NCBI GenBank assembly: GCA_003160215.1
Contig: PLQW01000087.1
Coordinates: 1-64,000, forward strand
Reading direction: 5' to 3'
Source: Acidobacteriaceae bacterium
GTDB lineage: Bacteria > Acidobacteriota > Terriglobia > Terriglobales > Acidobacteriaceae
Length of the DNA stretch: 64,000 nt
The translations under genes and the position numbers were made by a program. The notes below the pieces were generated by a model that saw nothing but the letters and a program-made list of their open reading frames with translations, had not been told where the DNA came from and searched no databases. The number at the start of each line of letters is the position of its first letter. The first letter of the stretch is position 1. This document shows positions 30,997 to 39,603 of this stretch, in pieces.

Positions 30997-32217
30997 TTAG
31001 TTCCAAAACGCAAATCTATGTTTCGTTTCTGTTTGGGCAGTCTCTGCCGGAAGCAGGGTGGCAGCCCAGTTCCTGATTTGGTTGGCGAATTCCGACTTTT
31101 TCTCGGGTGAGATCGGCTCGCCTGTCTCCACCGCCCGTATCAGTTCCGTGGAACTGGCGGGTAGCGTGATTGACACCGGATGCCGGATTGCCTTCTCGAT
31201 CTGATCTACCGTCACGGCCCGGTGGGAACCATGCTGATTGAGGACAACCTTCACTTTCTCTGGCCGCACATACCATTCCACCAGGCGGTCCACGTAGCGG
31301 GCGAGGTCCCGCAAGGCTGGAACCTCCGGCGTCGCCACCAGGAAAAGTTCGTTGCAGCAACCGATGGTCGTTCGGTTCAACTCGCCCAGGCCGCACGTGC
31401 AGTCGATCAGGACGTAGTTGTAAACATCGGCAAGAAATCGGATCGCTTGCCCCAGCGCCTCGGCGGAAATGAGATCGGTTTCGCTCAACGAGTCGGGCGA
31501 CAGAAGCACATCGACCCCACTGGAATGATGGACAACATAGCTGTTCAACAGGGTAAGGTCGAGTCGCGCGACGTTACGCAGCAGCTCATGGAAGGTGTCG
31601 CTGTGCGAGTCCATCCCCAGTAGCATGGCTACGTGTCCGAGGTGCGGATGCAGGTCCACGATGAGGACCTTCTGGGCGTGCCGCTTGGCGAGGAAAGTCC
31701 CCAGGTGAACGGCCACGGTGGTGGCCCCGGCTCCGCCTCTTACGCTTAGAAAAGCCAGCACCCGGCCGGCCGCTTGCCCAGGGCGAATAGGAGATGACAG
31801 CCAGCGGGCCCGCAATTTTCGCAAGCAGCTTGACAGTTGATCGGCCCGTAAGGGTTTGGTGAGATACTCGCTGCAACCGGCCCGCATCGCATTCAGGATA
31901 TGGTCGGGATTCTCATCCCCAGACAGTGCAATGAGCGTGGTCCTGCCGTTGACCATGGGCTGGACGGTAGTCGCCGTCTGGGTAGCCAGGTCCTTGCTCT
32001 TGTCGAAGTCAATCAGACAAACCAAAGCCTCTGCCCCCTGCAGTTGTTGCACCAGTTGTGCACTCCGCAGGTTTTCGGAGTAGTCCGGAAATGCGCTGAG
32101 AAACTTGACGCTTTCCTGCAAAGCCACTTGTTTGGCGGCGTTTGCCACTTCCTGGTCAAGCCCAACCGTAATGAGGCATAGACTTCCACCCTCGATATGG
32201 GCCGTTCCCAAGCTCAC
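30997..32217 (-). CDS. cpaE: CpaE-type ATPase/localisation protein of Tad pilus
   Basis: LSVRGGAGATTVAVHLGTFLAKRHAQKVLIVDLHPHLGHVAMLLG; GTG start at 32217 with AAGGAG upstream. Confidence 0.88.
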   Translation of the reverse strand: MSLGTAHIEGGSLCLITVGLDQEVANAAKQVALQESVKFLSAFPDYSENLRSAQLVQQLQGAEALVCLIDFDKSKDLATQTATTVQPMVNGRTTLIALSGDENPDHILNAMRAGCSEYLTKPLRADQLSSCLRKLRARWLSSPIRPGQAAGRVLAFLSVRGGAGATTVAVHLGTFLAKRHAQKVLIVDLHPHLGHVAMLLGMDSHSDTFHELLRNVARLDLTLLNSYVVHHSSGVDVLLSPDSLSETDLISAEALGQAIRFLADVYNYVLIDCTCGLGELNRTTIGCCNELFLVATPEVPALRDLARYVDRLVEWYVRPEKVKVVLNQHGSHRAVTVDQIEKAIRHPVSITLPASSTELIRAVETGEPISPEKKSEFANQIRNWAATLLPAETAQTETKHRFAFWN

Positions 32218-32228
32218 GCCGCACTCCT

Positions 32229-33734
32229 TCACTGGTGCATATCGGCAGACGGCAGTCCGGGCGTTATTTTCTTTTCGCTTGGCAGGCTCTTGTCGAACTC
32301 CGCCGGCTGCATGAAGGGCACCGGCCATGTGGGTAGTGCCGGGCGCTCGCTGGTGGGCGTTTCCAGTGGTTGGACGACAGTCGGAGTGACGATGACGATC
32401 AGCTCGCTGGTGGAATGGTTCAAGCTCTTGGAACGAAACAGCTGTCCCAGGATGGGTATATCGCCAATACCGGGAATCTTGCTCAGATTGTCCGTAATAC
32501 GATGGTCGAGTAGTCCGGAAATCGCGAAACTCTGACCGTCTTTGAGTTCGATCTCGGTGTCAGCCTTACGCGTGGACAGAGCCGGGATGGTAAAGCCGGA
32601 GATCTTCACGGCGTTGGTGTAGTCCAGAGCGCTGACTTCCGGGCTGACTTTCAGTCGAATGGTCCCATCGGGATTCACGTAGGGGGTAAATTCCAGCTTT
32701 ACGCCGTAGGGGCGGAACTGGATGGTGACCGAGGTAAAACTACCGTTGGATCCTTGGATTACCGGGAAAGGAAACTCGCCGCCCGCCAGAAACCTCGCTG
32801 CCTGCCCGTTGATCGTGGTTAGGTTGGGCTCGGCCAGCACCTGCAAAATTCCCTTGTCCTGTAAGGCACGCACCGTAGCTCCGATGTTCAAATGGGAGTT
32901 GAAGTAAAACAGGTTCAACACATCCTGTAGCAGCGCTTGCGTACCCGTTCCCCCAATTTGAGGAAAGATAGGCGGGCCGAAACCCTGGGTGGTGACAGAG
33001 CCGGCGTTTTGTCCCAGGCTGAAGAAATTGAAGCCGAGTTCGGATAATTTGGTGCGATCCAGTTCAGCGATGCGCACGCGAAGCTCCACCTGCGGGTTGT
33101 GCCGGGGATCCACGACCAGGGAATCCACCACATCTTTGGAGTAAGTAGTGGCCAGCTTCACTGCCTCCTCTACGGCCGCATCGCTGCCGACCACACCCGA
33201 GAGGTAGACGCCCCCTTGCGCTGCCTTGACCTCGACGTGGTCACCGGGAAGGGCCTGGGCCAAGGAATCGTTCAGACCGGCAACATCCAGGTCCGCCAGT
33301 ATGGTGTACAAGTTTGACTGTCCCATCTCGTTCCACAGCACGACGCTGCTGCTGCCGGCCGCTTTCGCGGTGATAACGAGCTGATGAGGGCTGGCCGTCA
33401 GCGAATCCAGCACGGCGGGGTTGCTGACATAAACCCGTCGCATCCGGTCCGCAGTGTTGATGAACAGCGAACGCCCCAACAGCAGGTGCAGGGTCAGAGG
33501 ATCATTTTCACCGGCTCTGCGCTGCTCCGGGGGAACTGGATGACTGGGATCGTACTTCAGTACCCGCTGTTGCACCACCGCCGCAGACGCCGCTGGTGAC
33601 GTGTTTGGTGGCGGGGCTGAGGTGGTGGCAGTGGCTGCGGGCGTGGTTTGCATGGGGGGAGCATCTTCCGGGACCAGCTGACCCAACAGGGGAACGCCCG
33701 TCAATAAAATGGCCATCAATACGATTCGCGGCAT
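32229..33734 (-). CDS. cpaC: Tad pilus outer-membrane secretin CpaC/RcpA
   Basis: Secretin signature VLAEPNLTTINGQAARFLAGGEFPFPV...IQFRPYGVKLEFTPYV...KIPGIGDIPILGQLFRSKSLNHSTSELIVIVTP; BON-like N-domain. Confidence 0.93.
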   Translation of the reverse strand: MPRIVLMAILLTGVPLLGQLVPEDAPPMQTTPAATATTSAPPPNTSPAASAAVVQQRVLKYDPSHPVPPEQRRAGENDPLTLHLLLGRSLFINTADRMRRVYVSNPAVLDSLTASPHQLVITAKAAGSSSVVLWNEMGQSNLYTILADLDVAGLNDSLAQALPGDHVEVKAAQGGVYLSGVVGSDAAVEEAVKLATTYSKDVVDSLVVDPRHNPQVELRVRIAELDRTKLSELGFNFFSLGQNAGSVTTQGFGPPIFPQIGGTGTQALLQDVLNLFYFNSHLNIGATVRALQDKGILQVLAEPNLTTINGQAARFLAGGEFPFPVIQGSNGSFTSVTIQFRPYGVKLEFTPYVNPDGTIRLKVSPEVSALDYTNAVKISGFTIPALSTRKADTEIELKDGQSFAISGLLDHRITDNLSKIPGIGDIPILGQLFRSKSLNHSTSELIVIVTPTVVQPLETPTSERPALPTWPVPFMQPAEFDKSLPSEKKITPGLPSADMHQ

Positions 33735-33767
33735 AGCTAGTCCACGCTTTCTTCTCCACGTACGCTG

Positions 33768-34577
33768 TTACTCGAACTGGCTGGTAACATGTTTGTCACC
33801 CATGATGGTTTCCACCTCGTAAGCGTGCTTGGCGGCCCCATGCGCACGGCCCGCGGGTGCAGTATCCGGGGAGCGTGCCCCGCCCGAAATCTCAGCCACC
33901 CGGACCGGCACCGCTGCCACCCGCCCGCGATCGGCCCCGTTGCGGAGTACGAAATGGATGGTGCCCTGGGTGCTCGCCAGAACAATCTTCTGGGCGTCCT
34001 CCGGATTCAACAGCAAGGTCACTACCCCAACGTTTTCCGCCTTTCCCCCAGGCTCGGGCTCTATTTTTTGCCCTACCGTGAGAACTTCGACATCCTGCAG
34101 AACGATTTGCGTGGCGGGAGTGGGAATCGTGTCGCTGCGGAAGGTGACCAGCACATCCACATGAGAACCGGGGAATAGAAACCCCGCCACACCTATGATC
34201 TCGTCGGAGCGAACCGAAGCGGCCCGCATACCTTCAGGGATTTTCACCGTGAGACCTATTCCGGAGCCCACCACCGCCAAATATTCCTCGAGAACCGGTT
34301 GCCGCGTGGCTACCGGATAGATCACGGCCCGGCCAGAAACCTCTTCGATCTTGGTAAACGCGCCTTCAAGAGGCATCTTTGCCGGCCATTCCACCAGCGT
34401 GAGGTTCTCCGGCTTGAGCACTTCGCCGGCCTGCAAGGGGCGCGACGCAGCGACATACTTCTGGGTTGTTTGGGCAGGTGCAGGCCTCCCGTTGATTCGG
34501 CGGGTGAGAAAGTAGGTGACTCCGCCCGAGAGCAACAAGGCGGCCAGAAGGGCAACAAGAAGTCGGCGGGGGTTCAT
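33768..34577 (-). CDS. cpaB: Flp pilus assembly protein CpaB/RcpC
   Basis: N-terminal TM, SAF domain PLQAGEVLKPENLTLVEWP, IPEGMRAASVRSDEIIGVAGFLFPGSHVDVLVTF. Confidence 0.9.
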   Translation of the reverse strand: MNPRRLLVALLAALLLSGGVTYFLTRRINGRPAPAQTTQKYVAASRPLQAGEVLKPENLTLVEWPAKMPLEGAFTKIEEVSGRAVIYPVATRQPVLEEYLAVVGSGIGLTVKIPEGMRAASVRSDEIIGVAGFLFPGSHVDVLVTFRSDTIPTPATQIVLQDVEVLTVGQKIEPEPGGKAENVGVVTLLLNPEDAQKIVLASTQGTIHFVLRNGADRGRVAAVPVRVAEISGGARSPDTAPAGRAHGAAKHAYEVETIMGDKHVTSQFE

Positions 34578-34578
34578 A

Positions 34579-35121
34579 TCATTGACCTAGTAGGGCACCG
34601 AATAGAGTCATGGCGGCGCCCGCTCCAATCGCGACGCCGTAAGGCAGTCGAAGAGTTCGGGGGTTTTGGACATTCAGATCGGGATGCGGCTGCAGACCAG
34701 CCGATCCATGATGGAACAACAGTTGCGCCACATTGAGGAGAGTCTGTTTGAGCCGTCCCGCGACCAAGGCGAGAGCGAGTGCGAAGATCCCACCCGCGAT
34801 TGCGGTTGCGATGAGGATCCCGGTTACATGGCTTAGGCCGGCACAGCAGCCGACAGCGGCAATCAGCTTCACGTCGCCGCCGCCCATTCCTCCGGCCAGG
34901 TAGAAGAACAGAAATGCCCCACCTGCGACAAGGCCTGCCAGTAAAGCGTTGGCGACGGAATGCCATCCCCCCAGGACAAGGTGAAGTACCAGGCCCAGCA
35001 GGATCGAGGAACCAGTTAGCCAGTTAGGAATTCGGCGAGAGCGAAAGTCGCAGATCGCGCCACTAAACCCACAGATAACGCCTGCTCCGAGATAGACCGT
35101 TTCCGTACTGAGGTTCGCCAC
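34579..35121 (-). CDS. cpaA: Prepilin peptidase CpaA/TadV (A24 family)
   Basis: AICDFRSRRIPNWLT and GGMGGGDVKLIAAVG catalytic Asp motifs; GTG start. Confidence 0.92.
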   Translation of the reverse strand: MANLSTETVYLGAGVICGFSGAICDFRSRRIPNWLTGSSILLGLVLHLVLGGWHSVANALLAGLVAGGAFLFFYLAGGMGGGDVKLIAAVGCCAGLSHVTGILIATAIAGGIFALALALVAGRLKQTLLNVAQLLFHHGSAGLQPHPDLNVQNPRTLRLPYGVAIGAGAAMTLFGALLGQ

Positions 35122-35172
35122 GTTTAAGACACCTTAAGTTTGGGGACGAGCGACCATGCGGTCCGATAGACT

Positions 35173-35310
35173 GCTGAGCCGGGCAACCCCGGCTTGACGT
35201 ACCGGCGAGGAAGCGGTCCTCGCCGTTTTGCAGTCCGGGTTCAGTTCGGTTTGCCAGGGGGACGGCTACGGCCTTCACAAACCTGGTTGCGCGGTGACGA
35301 CCAGGTCCAC
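35173..35310 (-). promoter_or_regulatory. Structured leader/intergenic RNA between flp and cpaA (three stem-loops)
   Basis: Stems acctggt/accaggt (35281-35306), ggcgagg/cctcgcc (35204-35224), gccggg/cccggc (35178-35193); on minus strand GGCAAACC...GCAAAA...AGCCGGGGTTGCC blocks resemble parts of the GEMM-I c-di-GMP riboswitch. Confidence 0.35.
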
Positions 35311-35380
35311 CACCGCACAACCCAACCAGTTAAGAGCCTTAACTTATCTCCTTACGCGTTCCCGCCTGTATGGCCCCGGT

Positions 35381-35455
35381 TCAGGCGAGCGTGTTGGTGA
35401 GTTGGGTATCGATTGTCGCAAACGCACTGCCAATCGCGTTGGCAACGGCTTTCAT
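35381..35455 (-). pseudogene. Truncated duplicate of Flp pilin C-terminal half (MKAVANAIGSAFATIDTQLTNTLA)
   Basis: Aligns with flp MKTVSTAIGAAFTTIGTQLSGALAGL; begins 4 nt after the flp stop codon. Confidence 0.7.
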
Positions 35456-35459
35456 CTGC

Positions 35460-35642
35460 CTACAACCCCGCCAGCGCGCCGCTGAGTTGGGTGCCGATCG
35501 TCGTAAACGCGGCCCCAATCGCGGTTGAAACGGTTTTCATGCTGACTACGGCGCCAAGGGCAATCAAGGCAGCGACGAGAGCGTACTCGATCAGGTCCTG
35601 ACCCGACTCGTCCTGTCTCAGGTTCTTGAAAAGTTTCCACAT
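35460..35642 (-). CDS. flp: Flp/Fap major pilin
   Basis: FLKNLRQDESGQDLIEYALVAALIALGAVVSMKTVSTAIGAAFTTIGTQL; class IVb prepilin with conserved G/QDLIEYAL. Confidence 0.93.
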   Translation of the reverse strand: MWKLFKNLRQDESGQDLIEYALVAALIALGAVVSMKTVSTAIGAAFTTIGTQLSGALAGL

Positions 35643-36032
35643 AATGCATCCTCCAAATACGGGCGTTTTCTAGTGCTGCTATACCTATCGGACTAGCGGC
35701 CAAATAACTTGAGCCGCGCTCTGGCCGCACCCGACGCGGCGAGAAAGCTCTCGCGTTCGCCATCTCACCTCAGTTATGGGAAAACGGGTTGAAGAACGGG
35801 CTTTATGGGCAGGACCTGGCCTTCGGGACCACTATGCCAGCGTGGTTAGGCCGATGCTGTGCATTGACTCACTGCTGTCCGGGGAAACTCTCGCGATGAA
35901 CGCGCAAGTGGCGTAGATTGAGCATGATACATCCGCTTTGGAACAAAAACGATTTGCCACGCGGAAGCGCGGTGAAGGCGTGCTTGGCGGCATTGTCTGG
36001 AGCATAGGTCGCCAACATCGAGTTCAACTGCC

Positions 36033-36845
36033 TCAATCGCGGACCACCGCTTTATAGATCGCAAACTGGTGCGTGCGGTGGACAGGCTGCAACCATGGCC
36101 GATCGGCGAAGACACTCTCGTGGACCAGGTTGTGATAGACGACATAAACCTCGCGCGGGAGAGCCGCGAAAGATCGATGCAGGTTTGCCAGCACCTCGCG
36201 CAGCACATATTCGGGAAAGGGATTGAACAGGTAAAGTACGAGGGCTTCGCGTGGGAATTCAAACCAGCGGGCGTCGCCGGTGTGTGACTCGATGGCGGAA
36301 CACCTCTGCCGCTCGCTTCGGTAGCGCGCGATGTTCTGCTGCGCGATCTCGTTCAATTCCGCAAGAATTTCCACGCCGATGATTCGCCGGAAGGGATACT
36401 CCGATGCCATCAGCAGGGTTCGTCCCTTGCCGGAGCCCAAATCAATGAATGTGAAGCCATCGACATCGACGGGCAGGGAATTAAGAATCTCATGAAACAG
36501 CGCGGGTTCCGAAGGTTGGTACTGCCCTCCGGAGAGCAGCTCGCGAAGACGAGTGCGTAGGCTTACATTTGCCCACGTCGTGTCCACGCTGTGCTCGAAG
36601 TCATAATCGATGTCGCCGTAGCGCGATTTTCGGCGGGCCGGCGTGAGGTCGCGCAACAACTCAACTGTGCCAGCCGCATAGCAGCGCAAGGCGCCAAACA
36701 GGCCGCGACTGCGGATTGTGTCGCCGATCCAAGCCAACGCACCGGATTTGTCGTGATTGAGTTCTGGCCTTCGCGGCGCCACAGGAAGATAGTAATCGGG
36801 CGCGGCACGATGCGACAGTTTCTCCCCATCGCGCCGCAGCCGCAT
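36033..36845 (-). CDS. Class I SAM-dependent methyltransferase-like protein
   Basis: GFTFIDLGSGKGRTLLMASEYPFRRIIGVEILAELNEIAQQNI...ALVLYLFNPFPEYVLREVLANL. Confidence 0.8.
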   Translation of the reverse strand: MRLRRDGEKLSHRAAPDYYLPVAPRRPELNHDKSGALAWIGDTIRSRGLFGALRCYAAGTVELLRDLTPARRKSRYGDIDYDFEHSVDTTWANVSLRTRLRELLSGGQYQPSEPALFHEILNSLPVDVDGFTFIDLGSGKGRTLLMASEYPFRRIIGVEILAELNEIAQQNIARYRSERQRCSAIESHTGDARWFEFPREALVLYLFNPFPEYVLREVLANLHRSFAALPREVYVVYHNLVHESVFADRPWLQPVHRTHQFAIYKAVVRD

Positions 36846-36850
36846 TGGAA

Positions 36851-37555
36851 TTACGCGAGATCGAACAGCAAGAATTCAGCCTCGCCGTTGGTGGCGGCGC
36901 TGGTCAGTTGCAGCCTGGTTTCGCCGCTAATCGCCGCGCCATCGCCTTTGCTCAGCCTGGCGCCGTTTACGTCCAGTTCGCCGCGCACCAACTGCACCCA
37001 CGCGTGCCGGCCGGGTTGTAGTTCGAGTTCCAGCTTCTGGCCGTTTTCGAGCAGCGAAGCGTACACGCTCGTGTCCTGATTGATGGTGGTCGAGCCCTCG
37101 CGCCCGTCATGCGACGCGATGAGTCGCAATTGATTCCGCTTCTCTTCGACCGGGAAGGTGCGGTCCTCGTAGCTGGGCTTCAACCCTTCCGCCTCAGGCA
37201 AAATCCATATCTGCAGCAGGTGCGCCGGCTTCCTGGACTGATTGACCTCGCTATGCATGACACCAGTACCAGCCGACATGCGCTGCACGTCGTTCTGCTT
37301 GATAGCAGCTCCGCGTCCCGTGCTGTCGCGATGGCTCAGCTCGCCCTCGATCATGTAGGTGATGATCTCCATGTCGCGGTGGGGATGCATTCCGAAACCC
37401 TTGCCGGCACTGATCCAGTCCTCATTGATCACGCGCAAGTCGCGAAAACCCATGTGCTTGGGATCGAAGTAATCGGCGAATGAGAAGGTGAAATGCGTAT
37501 CCAGCCAGCCGTGGTGGTTGTGTCCGCGCTCTTCGGACGGCCTGATGCTGATCAT
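36851..37555 (-). CDS. Pirin family protein
   Basis: RGHNHHGWLDTHFTFSFADYFDPKHMGFRDLRVINEDWISAGKGFGMHPHRDMEIITYMIEGELSHRDS. Confidence 0.93.
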   Translation of the reverse strand: MISIRPSEERGHNHHGWLDTHFTFSFADYFDPKHMGFRDLRVINEDWISAGKGFGMHPHRDMEIITYMIEGELSHRDSTGRGAAIKQNDVQRMSAGTGVMHSEVNQSRKPAHLLQIWILPEAEGLKPSYEDRTFPVEEKRNQLRLIASHDGREGSTTINQDTSVYASLLENGQKLELELQPGRHAWVQLVRGELDVNGARLSKGDGAAISGETRLQLTSAATNGEAEFLLFDLA

Positions 37556-37626
37556 GATGTTCCTCCCGAACCCGGTATCCATAAGATGCTTTAACGTTAA
37601 AGAAATATTCAGGAAACTGGCAAAGC

Positions 37627-37992
37627 GGTCAGAGCAATTCCAGAGTGGTTGTACCTTGGGTAGTGCGGGCCTGAACCCGGATTATTCATGAACTTGAGGA
37701 TGTCATCCTGAGCGAAGCGCCCGCAAAGACTTTCCGACCCGCTTCTTTTGCGGGTCGGGCGGGCGCGCAGTCGAAGGATCTGCGGTTGTTCCCGACGGCG
37801 TAACGATACCAGCGAACCGCAGATCCCTCGACTCGGGCCGCGCAGCGCATCCAGCCAAACGCAGGCTGGATGCGTTTTTGGCGCGGCCCTCCCTCGGGAT
37901 GACAATATTATCGTTTGTTCCTTAAGAATAATCCGGAGTCAGGCCCGCACTATCCGTGCAAGCGGATGCAGCAATCCTGAAATCGCTCTAAC
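37627..37992. repeat. MITE-like palindromic element with ~70-bp imperfect terminal inverted repeats
   Basis: Left ggtcagagcaattccagagtggttgtacc..gtagtgcgggcctgaacccggattattc; right-end reverse complement gttagagcgatttcaggattg..gatagtgcgggcctgactccggattattc; inner inverted repeat around gaaggatctgcggtt / aaccgcagatccctcg. Confidence 0.75.
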
Positions 37993-38042
37993 TGGCGCCA
38001 GGCCTCAGTACATAACCGGGAGTCCTCTCGCCGGCGATGCCG

Positions 38043-38501
38043 TCACGCGGAGCGTTTCAGTTGTTTCCCCAGCTTCCGGCAGAGTTCTCCCAGGCGCTCC
38101 TGCTCTTGTGGACTAAGCACGCTCAGGAATTCAACGATGGCGGCGGCATGCTTGGGGAAGATATCCCGCAACAGGGTCTTTCCCTTCGCTGTCAGCACCA
38201 CGATCAAGACGCGCTTGTCCTCCGGACAGCCTTGCCGGCGCGCTAGACCTAGCTTCTCGAGATTGCCCACCACCATCGTCAAGTTTCCTCCGGTGGTCAA
38301 AACTTTCCGCGCGATGTCCGACAACGACATGGGGCCCAAATGATAAAGAGCTTCCAGGACAGCGAATTGGGTTAGCGTCAAGTTGGCATCGCTGAGACTC
38401 CGGGAGGCATAGCTGCGGGCCGAATTGGCGGCGCGCATCAACTTGACATAGGTGCTCAGCGCCAGACGTTCCTGGGCTCGATTCGATTGAGTTCGGGTCA
38501 C
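38043..38501 (-). CDS. MarR family transcriptional regulator
   Basis: LTLTQFAVLEALYHLGPMSLSDIARKVLTTGGNLTMVVGNLEKLGLARRQGCPEDKRVLIVVLTAKGK. Confidence 0.92.
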   Translation of the reverse strand: MTRTQSNRAQERLALSTYVKLMRAANSARSYASRSLSDANLTLTQFAVLEALYHLGPMSLSDIARKVLTTGGNLTMVVGNLEKLGLARRQGCPEDKRVLIVVLTAKGKTLLRDIFPKHAAAIVEFLSVLSPQEQERLGELCRKLGKQLKRSA

Positions 38502-38564
38502 GATTGCCTCCGTTAAGATACTACAACATTAAAGCAATCCGCTCATCCCAACCCGTTGGTGTGG

Positions 38565-39446
38565 TCACTTCAACCCGGCATTTTGCGCAGCCAGTTTGGC
38601 CGTCGAACTCCAGTCCAAGGCCTCCATGCCGCGGCCAATGGCGGTCAGCATGTGGTCGCGCACTACACTGGCGAAGGGCAGAGGCGCATCTACAGCCTCA
38701 GCGGCGGCCAGGGCAAGCCGCACATCTTTCAGTCCCAGGCGCAGTTTGAAGCCCGCAGGCTCATATTTCTCCTCCGCAATAATGCCGCCATACGTCTTGT
38801 ATATCGGAGCGGCGAACAGAGAATTGGTCAAGAACTCCACATAGTCATGCGGATCGATGCCATACTTCCGCGTGAGCGCAATCGCTTCTCCCAGCGACTC
38901 GATCACTGAAGCGATGAGGAAGTTGCCGCTCAGCTTTACCACGTTCGCCATTTCCGGCTTATCGCCGATAACGAACACGCGTTGCCCTAATAACTCCAAC
39001 AGCGGCTTGCAGCGTTCTACGGCCGATTTGTCTCCCGCCGCCACCACAAACAGCTTTCCTGCTTCTGCCGCTTCAGGGCGTCCAAAAACCGGGGCAGCAA
39101 TGTATTGCTGCCCGTGCTTGCCATGTTCTTCGGCCAGCTTCTGCGACAGTGCGACGCTAATGGTGCTCATCGAGATGTGCACCGCACCCTTTGGCAGATG
39201 GTCCAGCACTCCTTCCGAATGCAATACAGCCGATTCAACGGCGTGATCATCGGCCAACATGGTAATGACGGCTTCCGCGTCTTTCACGGCCTCGCCTGCC
39301 GATTTGCCTACCTTGGCGGCTTCAGTGCGTAGTCCGTCCGCTTTCGATAGGGTTCGGTTCCACACCGTCATGTCATGTCCGGCACGAAGCAGGTGCCGAG
39401 CCATGTGGCTTCCCATATTGCCTAATCCCAAAAATGCGATCTTCAT
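38565..39446 (-). CDS. NAD(P)-dependent 3-hydroxyisobutyrate dehydrogenase-like oxidoreductase
   Basis: MKIAFLGLGNMGSHMARHLLRAGHDMTVWNRT; GNFLIASVIESLGEAIAL. Confidence 0.92.
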   Translation of the reverse strand: MKIAFLGLGNMGSHMARHLLRAGHDMTVWNRTLSKADGLRTEAAKVGKSAGEAVKDAEAVITMLADDHAVESAVLHSEGVLDHLPKGAVHISMSTISVALSQKLAEEHGKHGQQYIAAPVFGRPEAAEAGKLFVVAAGDKSAVERCKPLLELLGQRVFVIGDKPEMANVVKLSGNFLIASVIESLGEAIALTRKYGIDPHDYVEFLTNSLFAAPIYKTYGGIIAEEKYEPAGFKLRLGLKDVRLALAAAEAVDAPLPFASVVRDHMLTAIGRGMEALDWSSTAKLAAQNAGLK

Positions 39447-39603
39447 TGCGAACCTCTTTCATGTTGACTTACAGGTTGCACAGATGCCGTGAAGGCGGCT
39501 TTGGCTGCGCAGAAAAGTTGCAGCCGTAGTGCGCCCAACTTGGTGGCGCCGCTCTTTTATGTCCGTGCGTGGGCCGCAATTTCGGGTATGATGCATCAGT
39601 TCC

